From a virus, in the IMG/VR virus record IMGVR_UViG_3300008108_000279, positions 1 to 42,866 of that record: 42,866 nt of DNA; one strand, given 5' to 3'. The notes beneath the pieces are model-generated. The model had not been told where the DNA came from and ran no database searches. It saw only the letters and a list, made by a program, of their open reading frames with translations. Of the stretch, positions 15,932 to 25,800 are shown piece after piece (position 1 is the first letter of the stretch; each line of letters starts with the position of its first letter). The position numbers and the translations under genes are program-made.

Positions 15932-18900
15932 AGCATCAGTCCGTTATATTCAGATAAAAACTTATCTTCAGTTATAAACCCTTGACTCTTTAAGTCGTTA
16001 AACTTCTTAGAGTCTTTCATGTACACAAACTGAGTCTTAGTCTTTGGGTCAGAGAAGCTTGCACGTAACTGCCTTGAACTGTCAAACTCGTTTCCGTTCT
16101 CGTCGACAATTACATTCTCAAACATCCCAACATTCTCTTCGCCTACAACCTCTGCAATATCTCTTCCTGACTTAAGTGTGTCTGAGATCTGCTTAGCCTT
16201 CTTCTTGAATGTCTCTACGTCTGTGTCTGCAAGTATTGGGTCAATGCCAAGTGCTGAAGCTATCTTATTGATAAAGTCAATGACACGCTGCTTAAACGCA
16301 GTAGGCAATGATTCAACATCGATATCTCCGTTTGCTATTCTAGCGATAGTCTCTGTTGCTATCTCGTCATTAACTCTGTTCTCTCCCTTGTCGGAGTAGT
16401 TTTCGTTTGCCCATTGCACAACGCTCGAAACTGATTCGTTTTGCTTGGCAATTTCTTTTACGCCATTTACCATAGCGTCATAGGTAGCCTTGTCTGTGTT
16501 GTTGATTATATTCAACACAGGGTGAACACCTTCATGCCAAACAACTGTTGCGCCCCAGCCCTTCTCAACTCTTGAAGGAACTATGTATATCTTGCCGTCC
16601 TTACTTAAGAAAGCTCCGTCTCCTTTTATTCCAAGGCCTACGGCTTGCTCTTCAGTTATTTCTTCTGCTACAATGTTAGCAGACTTTAATGCTTGATTAA
16701 TTGCGGCTACGGCTTCTGTAGCAGGAGTAACCTCAGAGCTTAATACTTTTTCTTGGGACTGTGGAGTGGTTTTAGCTTTTTGTTGTGCGGTAGATTTTAA
16801 TATAGGTAAATCAATTTTTACTGTTCCTGTTAACCATTTTACATTGCTTTCGTTTAATCCTAACTTTTCTAAATAAGGAAGTAATGCTTTTTTTACAATT
16901 TCAAAATCCTCTTTTGTTTTTACTTTTATATTTTCAAATTGACCTTTTTCAACGGGCACTCCCAATTCATTTACGATTGCATCACCATTTATAGCAACTA
17001 AATTAGTTTTAAGTTTGCCGTTTTCATCATATTGAAGCTCATACCCTTTTCCTAATTGTTGCGCCCAAACTCTTAATCCATCAGTTGATATACTTGTTTT
17101 CTCTGTATACTCATGTCCTTGCGGTAACATTTCTTGAACACCGCCAAGCATTGTTTTAAAATTCTCCTTATTTCTTGACTGATTTTCAAACTTTGAACTC
17201 CATTTGTTTGTAGGCTTTCCATTTTCGTAAATGCGATAAAAGCCTACAAAATCATTTTCTGACGTTCCTGTAACTATCACATCAACACTACCTGTTTCAG
17301 GATGGGCATATTCAACAAATTCAATTCCATTTTTTTCTCTATGAGATATTGGAATTGCTGGCTTGTCGCTACCTCCCAATTCAGAAGAAAATTCTCCAAC
17401 ACCAATAAACAAATCTTTTCTCTTTATTTTTTCTTCTGTTTGTTTTCTCTTCTCCTCCAACGCTTGTGGTGTTGCGGTTATGACTTCTGCCGCAGGAGCA
17501 ACTTGAGAACTTAATACTTTTTCTTGTTGGACTTGCCCGCCTTCATCAATGATATTGCTACGGCCTGCGCCTGTGTCTTGCCTTTCTTCTTGAGCTCCTT
17601 GATATTGCTGCTGATTGTCTTCTGTGATGATCCTTTCTTGAGTGGCATCTTGAGTTGGTGTTAGTTTGTTTTTTAATTCCTGTAACCTTATAGTTTCTTG
17701 CTGGCTTAATTTGTCCCCACTAAACGAGGTCATCTCTCTAGCCAACAAGTTTTCGTACTCTGTTTCTTCCTGTGGAGTTAATGCTATCTGTGTTTCTGGC
17801 TCAGCTTCTTTTTGTTCTGTGACAATGCCAGCGGTCTGCTGGACTATAGCTTCCTGAGCTTTCAGCTTAGCTTCTTCCTGGGCCTTAAATGCAGCGTCAG
17901 CATTCTTAACTACTTGCTCCTGCTTCACCTTCTTCATCATCTCAACTAAAACGTCAGGACGCTTCTCTTCGGCAATGTCTTCAGGTATGCGCTTATTTGC
18001 TTCTGCGGCAAGCCCTATAGTTTCCTTTAGCTGTTCGGCCCTATACGCAGAAACCTTACCCTGCCTTAACATGTCAGCAACAACCTGGTTGTACTTTACA
18101 GGATCTAAAGCTGCAGACATCATCGCTCCGCGCTGTAGAGTAGAGGCTTCCGTCTTGGCTCCGGCAGCTCCGAATGGAGCAGATATAATAGATGTCAACA
18201 AGATAGTATCAACTACCTCTTGTCCATAATCGTTGAAAGCCTTAAGGTCTGCGCCTGTTTCTTTTTGAAACGAAAGCCTAACTAAGTTATCAGCAAGCCC
18301 TTGTGTAAACTCTTGAACGTTTTCACCTACGATATTTTTAAGCGTTGGCTTGAATACTTTTTTAACGGCATTAGCCATTGCTGCTTTTTTTGTTGTGCCT
18401 GTAGCAAATGCCTCTATAAATTCTTTTGCGCCCGCTTTGATTGCAGACTTTCTAAATAATGCAGCTTCTGGATTTATCATTTCAAGAACGCCAGCGGTTA
18501 CAGATACTGACATCGCAAAGTTCTCGCTATCAGTATTGCTCATGCCCGCAGCAATCCCCTCCTTATAAGCCTCGGAGTTTGTCATAACTACACCGGCAGC
18601 TACAGTTCCAGCGGCAACTGGAATACCAGCTCCGGCAGTAGTAGTTGCTATGCCAGCCATAATAGCAAGATCAGAAAACCCTCTAACTACATTAGCTAAT
18701 GTAACTCCTTTATTTACATCACCAGATGGCGTTGGCAAAAAGTTATTATTTACATCTTCTAAACCTCCAGATATAGAATCAAAAAATTTATCAGTCCAAT
18801 CGTATGTCTCTCCAAATCCTATAGCCCCAGATATCTGCTTGGGAACGTACGCTAACCCTGCTATTAAATTTGTTATGGACCTTCCAACCTGATTGTTAAC

Positions 18901-20169
18901 CGAAAGAGATACAAAGTCTTGGCCAGGTGTAGATATTTTGCCTTGGTAAGCAAGGTCAACAAGTTCTTGATTTACAGCGTCCCTCTCTATCTTGGCTTTC
19001 AATTCTGGAAACTCTGTTATAGAATTTGAATAAGCATCATAAGTTTGATTATACATTGTTGAATACATGTCGTACTCGCCAACTAGATTAACAAACCCAG
19101 GCTTTTGATTAATGGTATTTATTTGCCCAACAATATCCGCGTACTCTTGACTGTCGGTCATACCGTCAGCCTGTAGCTTGTTAGCTCTTTCTGTTAAAGT
19201 ACCTAAAAGAGCAATGTCGTCACCATAGTATACATTCAAATCGCCCTCTGCCTTTGCTGCTCTTTCGTTGATATACTCTCCATAGTAAGCTAAAGCATTA
19301 GTGCTTTTTTGATATTGCATCTTTTGTATCTCTATCAACTTAGAGTTGTAAGCTTCTGTGCCAGGAGTTTCTTTTGCAAGATCAGCCTGAAGGCTAGCCA
19401 TTTTTTCGGACTCGTATTGATACTCTCCAATAGATAAAAGATACTGATCATAGGCCCCAAGGGCTATTGACATGTTGTCTTTTTCAGAATAAGGATTCTC
19501 AAATACCTCGTCAAGGTTTTTCTTATAAAGATCCTTTCTTGATTTTTCTGCAATAACAGGAGAAGACTGTGTTATTTTATCTAGAGCAGCGCCAGTGGTG
19601 GGAGATAATACCGATTGATCCAAAGGAACAACAGGGGATACCATATTAGCAGCAGACCAGTTGTATGTAGGTGCGCCTTGACCAATAAGATCAGACTGCA
19701 TATTCATCTGCTTGTTATAGTCAGACTCCTGCTTTTCATCCTGAACTAAAGGATTTGCTTTAATTAAAGCAAAAGGAACACCAGCTTCATTGTATTTATC
19801 TGCAGTCTTGGTGTACTTTACAGGCGCAGCCTGCTTTTGAAGCTGCTGTGGAGACAACACACCATACCCGGCCTGAGCTTTCATTTGCTCAGTAATAACC
19901 GGAGGATTAGTAGCGCCTTGTCCTAAGTTGGGCTGAGATCCAGAAAAAGGAACCTGTCCATCCGAAGGAGACAATTGATCTCCTTGTCCCTGATTTATTT
20001 GTGATGGAAATAAGGTCGACTCTCCAGCGACTGGTTCGGATTTTTTTTTTACGTTTTGCGGCTGTGTTTCACCGGCAGGAACATTAGACTCTGGAGCCTG
20101 TTGTGTTGATCTATTTAATGCATCAAGCTCTGCTTGAGCTTTTGGACTAAGTTTTTTTCCGTCTCCCAT
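15916..20169 (-). CDS. large internal virion protein with zincin motif, 1417 aa
   Basis: N-terminal ~150 residues are Pro/Gln-rich and disordered; then long helical segments with coiled coils (about 200-400). A hydrophobic Gly/Ala segment near 493-533 ([21 protein letters not shown]) could cross a membrane during ejection. A Gln/Glu-rich region (about 750-880) leads to an inserted ~240-residue domain (about 885-1138) flanked by direct repeats. Near 1210 is [13 protein letters not shown], an HExxH zinc-peptidase motif, followed ~45 residues later by [11 protein letters not shown], a plausible third ligand, so a metallopeptidase domain is likely. The start at 20169 is set by a TATATTTG box 4 nt upstream. 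Together with the 2030-aa protein it forms one transcription unit, probably ejected with the DNA. Confidence 0.85.
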   Translation of the reverse strand: MGDGKKLSPKAQAELDALNRSTQQAPESNVPAGETQPQNVKKKSEPVAGESTLFPSQINQGQGDQLSPSDGQVPFSGSQPNLGQGATNPPVITEQMKAQAGYGVLSPQQLQKQAAPVKYTKTADKYNEAGVPFALIKANPLVQDEKQESDYNKQMNMQSDLIGQGAPTYNWSAANMVSPVVPLDQSVLSPTTGAALDKITQSSPVIAEKSRKDLYKKNLDEVFENPYSEKDNMSIALGAYDQYLLSIGEYQYESEKMASLQADLAKETPGTEAYNSKLIEIQKMQYQKSTNALAYYGEYINERAAKAEGDLNVYYGDDIALLGTLTERANKLQADGMTDSQEYADIVGQINTINQKPGFVNLVGEYDMYSTMYNQTYDAYSNSITEFPELKAKIERDAVNQELVDLAYQGKISTPGQDFVSLSVNNQVGRSITNLIAGLAYVPKQISGAIGFGETYDWTDKFFDSISGGLEDVNNNFLPTPSGDVNKGVTLANVVRGFSDLAIMAGIATTTAGAGIPVAAGTVAAGVVMTNSEAYKEGIAAGMSNTDSENFAMSVSVTAGVLEMINPEAALFRKSAIKAGAKEFIEAFATGTTKKAAMANAVKKVFKPTLKNIVGENVQEFTQGLADNLVRLSFQKETGADLKAFNDYGQEVVDTILLTSIISAPFGAAGAKTEASTLQRGAMMSAALDPVKYNQVVADMLRQGKVSAYRAEQLKETIGLAAEANKRIPEDIAEEKRPDVLVEMMKKVKQEQVVKNADAAFKAQEEAKLKAQEAIVQQTAGIVTEQKEAEPETQIALTPQEETEYENLLAREMTSFSGDKLSQQETIRLQELKNKLTPTQDATQERIITEDNQQQYQGAQEERQDTGAGRSNIIDEGGQVQQEKVLSSQVAPAAEVITATPQALEEKRKQTEEKIKRKDLFIGVGEFSSELGGSDKPAIPISHREKNGIEFVEYAHPETGSVDVIVTGTSENDFVGFYRIYENGKPTNKWSSKFENQSRNKENFKTMLGGVQEMLPQGHEYTEKTSISTDGLRVWAQQLGKGYELQYDENGKLKTNLVAINGDAIVNELGVPVEKGQFENIKVKTKEDFEIVKKALLPYLEKLGLNESNVKWLTGTVKIDLPILKSTAQQKAKTTPQSQEKVLSSEVTPATEAVAAINQALKSANIVAEEITEEQAVGLGIKGDGAFLSKDGKIYIVPSRVEKGWGATVVWHEGVHPVLNIINNTDKATYDAMVNGVKEIAKQNESVSSVVQWANENYSDKGENRVNDEIATETIARIANGDIDVESLPTAFKQRVIDFINKIASALGIDPILADTDVETFKKKAKQISDTLKSGRDIAEVVGEENVGMFENVIVDENGNEFDSSRQLRASFSDPKTKTQFVYMKDSKKFNDLKSQGFITEDKFLSEYNGLMLCSLA
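16702..16755 (-). repeat. 54-bp direct repeat, downstream copy, flanking an inserted domain
   Basis: On the minus strand this copy encodes [18 protein letters not shown]. It matches the copy at 17473-17526 at 45 of 54 positions counted by eye. The distance between copies is 771 bp, an exact multiple of three, so the intervening module can be gained or lost without breaking frame. Confidence 0.8.
17473..17526 (-). repeat. 54-bp direct repeat, upstream copy, flanking an inserted domain
   Basis: On the minus strand this copy encodes [18 protein letters not shown] and begins the linker before the inserted domain of the 1417-aa protein. It pairs with the copy at 16702-16755. The DNA between the copies looks more AT-rich than its flanks by eye, which would fit later acquisition. 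Confidence 0.8.
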
Positions 20170-20173
20170 GCTG

Positions 20174-20181
20174 CAAATATA
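20174..20181 (-). promoter_or_regulatory. TAnnTTTG box before the 1417/2030-aa operon
   Basis: TATATTTG on the minus strand ends 4 nt before the ATG at 20169, inside an 85-bp AT-rich gap (20170-20254). About 19 bp upstream is TTTC rather than TTTG, so the upstream element is weak or absent. The gap also has two TAATGAC copies (20221-20227 and 20231-20237) that could be operator half-sites. Confidence 0.6.
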
Positions 20182-20254
20182 ATAAATTTATATTGAAACT
20201 AGGAAGTTTGAATTATTAACTAATGACTTTTAATGACATTAATTACGTGGAAAA

Positions 20255-21955
20255 TTATTGGGCCGGAACCCACTGTCCATTTTGAAAGACAACAACGGTG
20301 CCGTCAGAAAGAACATTCATGTCCTTTCCAATTACCTTACCCTTGCTACTTTGTTCGTTAAGAGCTCTAGCAAGATTATACTGCTTATCGACTGGAACCC
20401 CTACTACAACTTCCCCCTTTTCGTTTCGCTTTGCTACAAGAGAGTTTTCTACTGTCTCTAGTGGAACGGCTAATGTGTTAGCCTCCTTCTGAGGTGCGCC
20501 AGCCAATAGACCTGGCGCGGTAGTTCTTTCGTATCGACCTATAGCTACAGGCCTGTATGATAAATACCCTTTGCTTATGAAGTCTTTTACCTGAGCCGGA
20601 CTATACATGTCATCGGGAACGATAGCCATTTCACCGTTAGGTCCTTTCTGCGTTAAAGCAACACGGGTCTCGCCTATAATAAAAGGTTCAGCTCCAGATC
20701 CCCTAACCGGAGAGCCAGTGCTAAAGTCAAACATGTTAGTGTCTTTTGCTAAAACTGTTTTTACTGGAGCTTTTTTAAGTGCTACTGTTCCGTAAGATGT
20801 TGCAGTCCCTTGTCTTGGAGCTGCCCCTCCTCCTTGAGCAATAGCTATATTCATTGGAGCTGCTGCTCCTGATATGTCGTCATCGGTATACTGAACATCA
20901 GCACCGCCTGCTCCTGCGCTATACTGGTTGCTAACTGTTTTAAGTTCAGCCTTTGTTCGTTCTGGATAAATAGCCTTGATACGATTTTTAATATCGTCAA
21001 TCGTAAAGATGTCTGACTTGCCGCCATATGAGTTCTTCCATATACCTTCGGCAATTGTGTCAACCTCAGATTGCTTCATGCCAGTTTTTTCCCATTGAGT
21101 CCAAACATCATAAGGACCTTGAGCCCCCTGGTATTGCGCTGACCCCCATGCTTTGTCGACATATTCTTTTGTAGCTGTATTTACAGCGTAATCTAAGTCA
21201 GTCTCAGCCTTAAGGAAAAGTATTTGCTCAGCAAGGCTTTTGCCTCCTGGTGTGCCTGTTGGATTTGATAGTCCGCCAATACCAGCCATAAACTGAGACT
21301 TAGCAAGCTTAGCCTGAGGAGAGGTAATAAACATTGGATCGGCTTCTCGTTTGTCTAAATCGCCCAAGAAATCAACAATACCGTCTTCGTAGCGAGCGAC
21401 AGTCCTCATGTCTTCATTCCACTTAAGAAACTTAGTGTCTGTCCCAAGCGCTGTAGCCCAGTTGGATCCATACGTAGCCTTGGCGTTGCCTATCCAGTTT
21501 TGCAAGCCGGTATAATATGTATCGTTAAGCTCAGCCTGAACAGCAAATCTTTTTGTCTGAGGAGCCTTGCCGTATAACTTTTGAAACTGATCTATAGAAG
21601 CAGCTTTCTTTGCTGCGGCTTTTTTGAGTGCCGCTTCACGAGCATCGTACATACCTATAGGCACCAATGTGCTTGGCGCGTATGCTGATATGCTACCAAC
21701 TTCTGACCCCGAATACCCTCCTTTAACTATGTTATTTGCAGCAGAAGGGAAGTAGGTTGACATAGCAAGAGGACCTTCTGGAGCGCCTTCCAATGCAGCC
21801 TGCTCTTCCATGAGGGCTGCGTATTCAGGATTGTCGCTCAGTTGAAACCTAGCAATATCGTCAACAGATATATCCCTGTTGTCACCCTCTGGAGCTGGCG
21901 TATTGTTTCCAAGTACGCCGCTTAAGTATTGATTTGTATTTAATGGTTCTGCCAT
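20255..21955 (-). CDS. internal virion protein, 566 aa
   Basis: 566 residues, no signal peptide and no clear membrane segment. Disordered start (LNTNQYLSGVLGNNTPAPEG), a helical middle with Ala/Lys-rich helix (YDAREAALKKAAAKKAASIDQF), then Gly/Ala linkers (NQYSAGAGGADV, AAPMNIAIAQGGGAAPRQG) separating small beta segments, and a C-terminus VLSDGTVVVFQNGQWVPAQ. No family is recognised. Lying between the 283-aa Gly-rich protein and the two giant proteins in the same direction, it is most likely one of the internal core or cargo proteins ejected with DNA. It ends 85 nt before the next transcription unit. Confidence 0.75.
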   Translation of the reverse strand: MAEPLNTNQYLSGVLGNNTPAPEGDNRDISVDDIARFQLSDNPEYAALMEEQAALEGAPEGPLAMSTYFPSAANNIVKGGYSGSEVGSISAYAPSTLVPIGMYDAREAALKKAAAKKAASIDQFQKLYGKAPQTKRFAVQAELNDTYYTGLQNWIGNAKATYGSNWATALGTDTKFLKWNEDMRTVARYEDGIVDFLGDLDKREADPMFITSPQAKLAKSQFMAGIGGLSNPTGTPGGKSLAEQILFLKAETDLDYAVNTATKEYVDKAWGSAQYQGAQGPYDVWTQWEKTGMKQSEVDTIAEGIWKNSYGGKSDIFTIDDIKNRIKAIYPERTKAELKTVSNQYSAGAGGADVQYTDDDISGAAAPMNIAIAQGGGAAPRQGTATSYGTVALKKAPVKTVLAKDTNMFDFSTGSPVRGSGAEPFIIGETRVALTQKGPNGEMAIVPDDMYSPAQVKDFISKGYLSYRPVAIGRYERTTAPGLLAGAPQKEANTLAVPLETVENSLVAKRNEKGEVVVGVPVDKQYNLARALNEQSSKGKVIGKDMNVLSDGTVVVFQNGQWVPAQ

Positions 21956-21960
21956 AGTTA

Positions 21961-22812
21961 TTACATTCCTCCTATTATACCTGCTCCGGCTTCTAACGGA
22001 ACATCAGGAACTCCCATTGATCCACCAGGCTCAGCCTGACCTAAGTCAGGAGTAGCCATTGGAAGAAGTTGCCTTGCTTGTTGTACTGGATCTAAAGGCT
22101 GTTCAGTAGGAGCACCGCCTGCTTCTGCTGATTTATTCCTCATAAATATATCACCCCAATCAGGAGACTGAGACTGAGAAGGAGCTTGTGTTCTAGCTAT
22201 GCCAACGTTTAAGTTAGCCCAAGCATCCTGTCTTGATTGAGCCCACTCGGCAAGCTTCTGCGTTCTTTCGGCAAGCTGAAGTTGCATGGCCCTATCGGAA
22301 ATGCGCTTTGCCATATTAGAGTAAAGGTTGTCGTACTGAAGACCCATCTGATCAGACTTAGCTAACGCCTGATTTGTAGCCCTGGCTCCTGCCTGTTGTG
22401 CTGCTAATAAGGCATTAACAGTTCCAGACACGTCTCCTCCTGTAACTCGAGATATTGATCCCATAGCCTGAGCTGTTCCGGATTGTATCTCATTTATATC
22501 TGCAGCAAATGCAGACCCTGTATTTATAGACCTTCTCTTTTGCTCTATCTCGCTAAGCAATGCAAGTTGATTTGGATCATACAAAGATGGCATCAAAGCA
22601 TCAGCCTCACGCTTAGCTTTTCTTGCTCTTAACAAATCAAAAGCACCAGTCCATAATGCTGCAGACTTACCTAAAGATGAATTAGCGATAAGGTCAAGTC
22701 CTCCTCCTCCTCCTCCTTGTTGGCCGCCTCCGCCGCCTCCGCCTTGTTGGCCGCCTCCGCCTTTCATGCCACCTAAAACTTTAGATAGCATCATCATTGT
22801 CATTGGATCCAT
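21961..22812 (-). CDS. Gly-rich internal virion protein, 283 aa
   Basis: 283 residues. Starts MDPMTMMMLSKVLGGMK followed by poly-Gly broken by QQ (about residues 17-37), then helical regions rich in Ala/Gln (AADINEIQSGTAQAMGSI, VNALLAAQQAGARATNQAL, AMQLQLAERTQKLAEWAQSRQ) and a Pro/Gln-rich end. Size, composition and position (between nozzle and larger cargo proteins) resemble the smallest internal core protein of T7-like phages, which has a Met/Gly-rich start and forms an ejection channel; no specific homology is claimed. It starts 1 nt after the nozzle gene ends and is 5 nt from the 566-aa gene. Confidence 0.75.
   Translation of the reverse strand: MDPMTMMMLSKVLGGMKGGGGQQGGGGGGGQQGGGGGGLDLIANSSLGKSAALWTGAFDLLRARKAKREADALMPSLYDPNQLALLSEIEQKRRSINTGSAFAADINEIQSGTAQAMGSISRVTGGDVSGTVNALLAAQQAGARATNQALAKSDQMGLQYDNLYSNMAKRISDRAMQLQLAERTQKLAEWAQSRQDAWANLNVGIARTQAPSQSQSPDWGDIFMRNKSAEAGGAPTEQPLDPVQQARQLLPMATPDLGQAEPGGSMGVPDVPLEAGAGIIGGM
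22702..22764 (-). repeat. Gly-codon repeat (GGGGQQ units)
   Basis: Low-complexity run of GGN codons with two CAA-CAA (QQ) interruptions, encoding GGGG-QQ-GGGGGGG-QQ-GGGGGG. The plus strand shows the matching run of CCGCCTCC and CCTCCT units. Such runs are prone to slippage; the protein segment would be a flexible linker. Confidence 0.75.
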
Positions 22813-22813
22813 A

Positions 22814-25800
22814 CTACTTAATTGTTTTGTATTGTGTACCTGCAGAGACGACTACAAATTCTCCGGCTAAATTATGAATTATTTTCGTAATCAGCAATCT
22901 TTCCTGCATTCTTTCTCTGTAAACTCCTGAAGGCGCAACCTTTCTAGGGATAAACTGTTCCCATCCATCATACCATTTTAAATATAAAGGACCTAAAGAA
23001 GGGTCGATAACATTGAGTATGTTGCCAGCCTTATCATAAAATTCTAATGATGTAGGCTTTTGGTTTCGTTCTGAATTTACACGAGTTCGTATAAATTCTT
23101 TCTCAGAGAATGGGTCCTTAGACGATACGTATGACAATTCAAATACAATAGGAGCGCCATTGATTATGAATCCAGAGTCAAGCTCGTATGTTTCTCCGTT
23201 TCTTGTTGAGTAAACTTTGTTTCCTACGGACGCAAAGTTATCGAACATATAATCATTATATCCAATCCACCTCTTCTTCAGTAGTGAATACATCAAAGTA
23301 GTTGACCCGTCAGGATCTTCTGGCCCTGTGTTTATTGTCAGCCAATACTCTTTGTTGTTTGGATCGTATGCAGAAGTAAGCTTTGTGCCGTATGCTGGCT
23401 GTATTAAATCAAGGTGAGACTTGATCTTAGTATAGTATTTAGACCTTCCAATGTCTATGATGTTATTATCCCTAAGCATAAACACAGAGTCTTTGTTTGG
23501 GAATATCAATGTCGTAGACCTTGCCTCTGTTCCGTTTTCATCTAACAGCATAGGCATTGATCCTTCAGATATACCTCTCCACATTTCATCACTAACGCCT
23601 ACTGACTTAGTTAACCAGTACTGTCCCTTAATGAATGACGCATCAGCCATGTAAGCTATGTCACCGCCATTGAGGTCTGACAATATAGACTTGCCAGTCA
23701 ACAACATACAAACACCTTTGTTTGTTAACGCATATAGATTCTCTCCACTGTTTGGAGAGTTGGCAGAGAACGCATACTTGATCTCTCCTGTTTCATCATC
23801 TATGTCAAACACGTTATTAGCCGGGAAGCTTCTTAACGATGGACTGTCCTGTGCATTTATTTGTCTTGCCAAAGAGTGAGCCACCCTTGTACAGAACTCT
23901 GTATTTTCTTTATATCCAAACTTAGGCTTGGAGAAATAAGACTTCCTCTGTTGTGCACTGTACTCATGGTTTATGGTTTGCTTAAACCTAAATCCACCCC
24001 AGCCCCACTGAGTCTTCTCTTGTTCGCCGTAGTCATCAACATATCCCTGCCATACATTCTGCTCAACAATAGTCTTAGTTTCTTCCCATCGATTTGGCCT
24101 CATTACATAGTTGATAAGAGGGAAGTACTGTATAGGATAATCTAAGTTGTGAGCCAGATGAACAGCAGCCCTACTCTCTACGGTAAACATCACGCACATC
24201 TGCCTGATGTATCCCAGGAACATCCATGACTTGTCTTGTATTACGTTTACGCCGGCTGTTCTCTTTACAACATAATGACGAGGATTCATCTTTATGTGGC
24301 GGTATGGCCAACCAACGCCAAACGCGAAGTGTGTGTCTGTCGCATTCTTGTCATCGTTGTCGTTCTGCCTATCTATAGGCGCAAACAAAGATTCACCAAC
24401 AAGAGCATCACCACCCCAGAATCTGATAGGCGCCGTCTTATCGTACTTGACAATTATAAGATCTTCATCAGCAGGGTAGAATCCAGCCTGATTAAATACA
24501 ATAGAGAAGAACCTATTGTCAGTATTAGTGTGAGTATAAATACCCTTAACATCTCCAGCATAAGCGCCTAAGTTGTTAATGTCATTTACTATTGTAGATA
24601 TCTGAGCAGGCGTCTTGAATGTAACGTTGATCCACTTCTCCTCTACTCCATTAGGCTTTCTTATGTAAACATACCTATCTATAGAAGCGTTTGGATGAGA
24701 GGCACTAAGCGCAGGTATACAGTCCTCCCAACGCTCATCAACAAGAGCGAACTCTTGATTGCTATCACCATTAGCCCTACCGATAAAGCTTTCGATTTTT
24801 TGATAATGAACATCTCGATAAGATTCAATTTCCCTATCAGGAACAGTAGCCCCATCTCTTATGATGTTAACAATGTAGAACGGCTCTGTCCAATCCTTCA
24901 TACCCTGCTCATCAAAGTTTTTGTCGCCAGACGTTCCTTCTGTATTATACAAGAATGAATTGCCAGACATCTCAACACCGAGATACGTACCTCTTCCTTC
25001 AGCTATCCTGGTGACAGCATCTATAGGGAACGTGTTATTACCTTGATCTCCAGATGAAAACGCTGGAGCTGCGTTTTGATTTCTCCACTTTCCGTAAGCA
25101 ACATACCTATTTCCATCTCCACCGGATATGCCCATTGTGGCATCTTCCATTGGATTTATCTGTCCACCAACTGTATCTCTTATCATCCTCGCATATGACA
25201 TTACATCGATATGCGTATCCCTTTGGTTTACGACAAGGTTCTCTTCAAAGTTATATGCCTCACTAAAGAAACCAAGAGGAGACACAAACTGAAGTTTATA
25301 GTTCTGAGGATTGTCGATTATATCATTAACCAGGTCAGATGATACTATACCATTTTCTATGTCAGGAGAAAAAAACCAGAATTTCTTCTTACCTTTGGTG
25401 GTTCTGGACTTTGTTGTGAATGCCGATCCGTATATCGCAGGAGACATCCAGTACATACCAAGTCCTTGTGCCACAACCTTTCCAGCAGCATCAGTCCTAG
25501 CAATAGAGAATGACTTCATCCATGCAGGAATGTTATCTACACCAGACAACATCATGCCTTGGCTATAGTAGTTAGGCGCAAATCCGGATGGCCTATATGA
25601 GGCAGTGTCACTAGCTGACTCTCCGTTATTCTTTGATACTTCTATGTTAACAACGTAGTTGTGGCCTGCTGTGTTGGGATCTCTTTCTGATACTGGAGTG
25701 TACGGATGATAATGCGGATATACTCCGGCAACAGTTACTTTAGCGCCATGGTTTTCTATCTCATCATCTTCTTCGTTACACAGCTCGTTGATCCTAGCCT

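Noticed and set aside
15916-15960. Programmed frameshift joining the two giant genes
   Set aside because: No slippery heptamer or downstream pseudoknot is seen; an overlapping start is enough to explain the arrangement.
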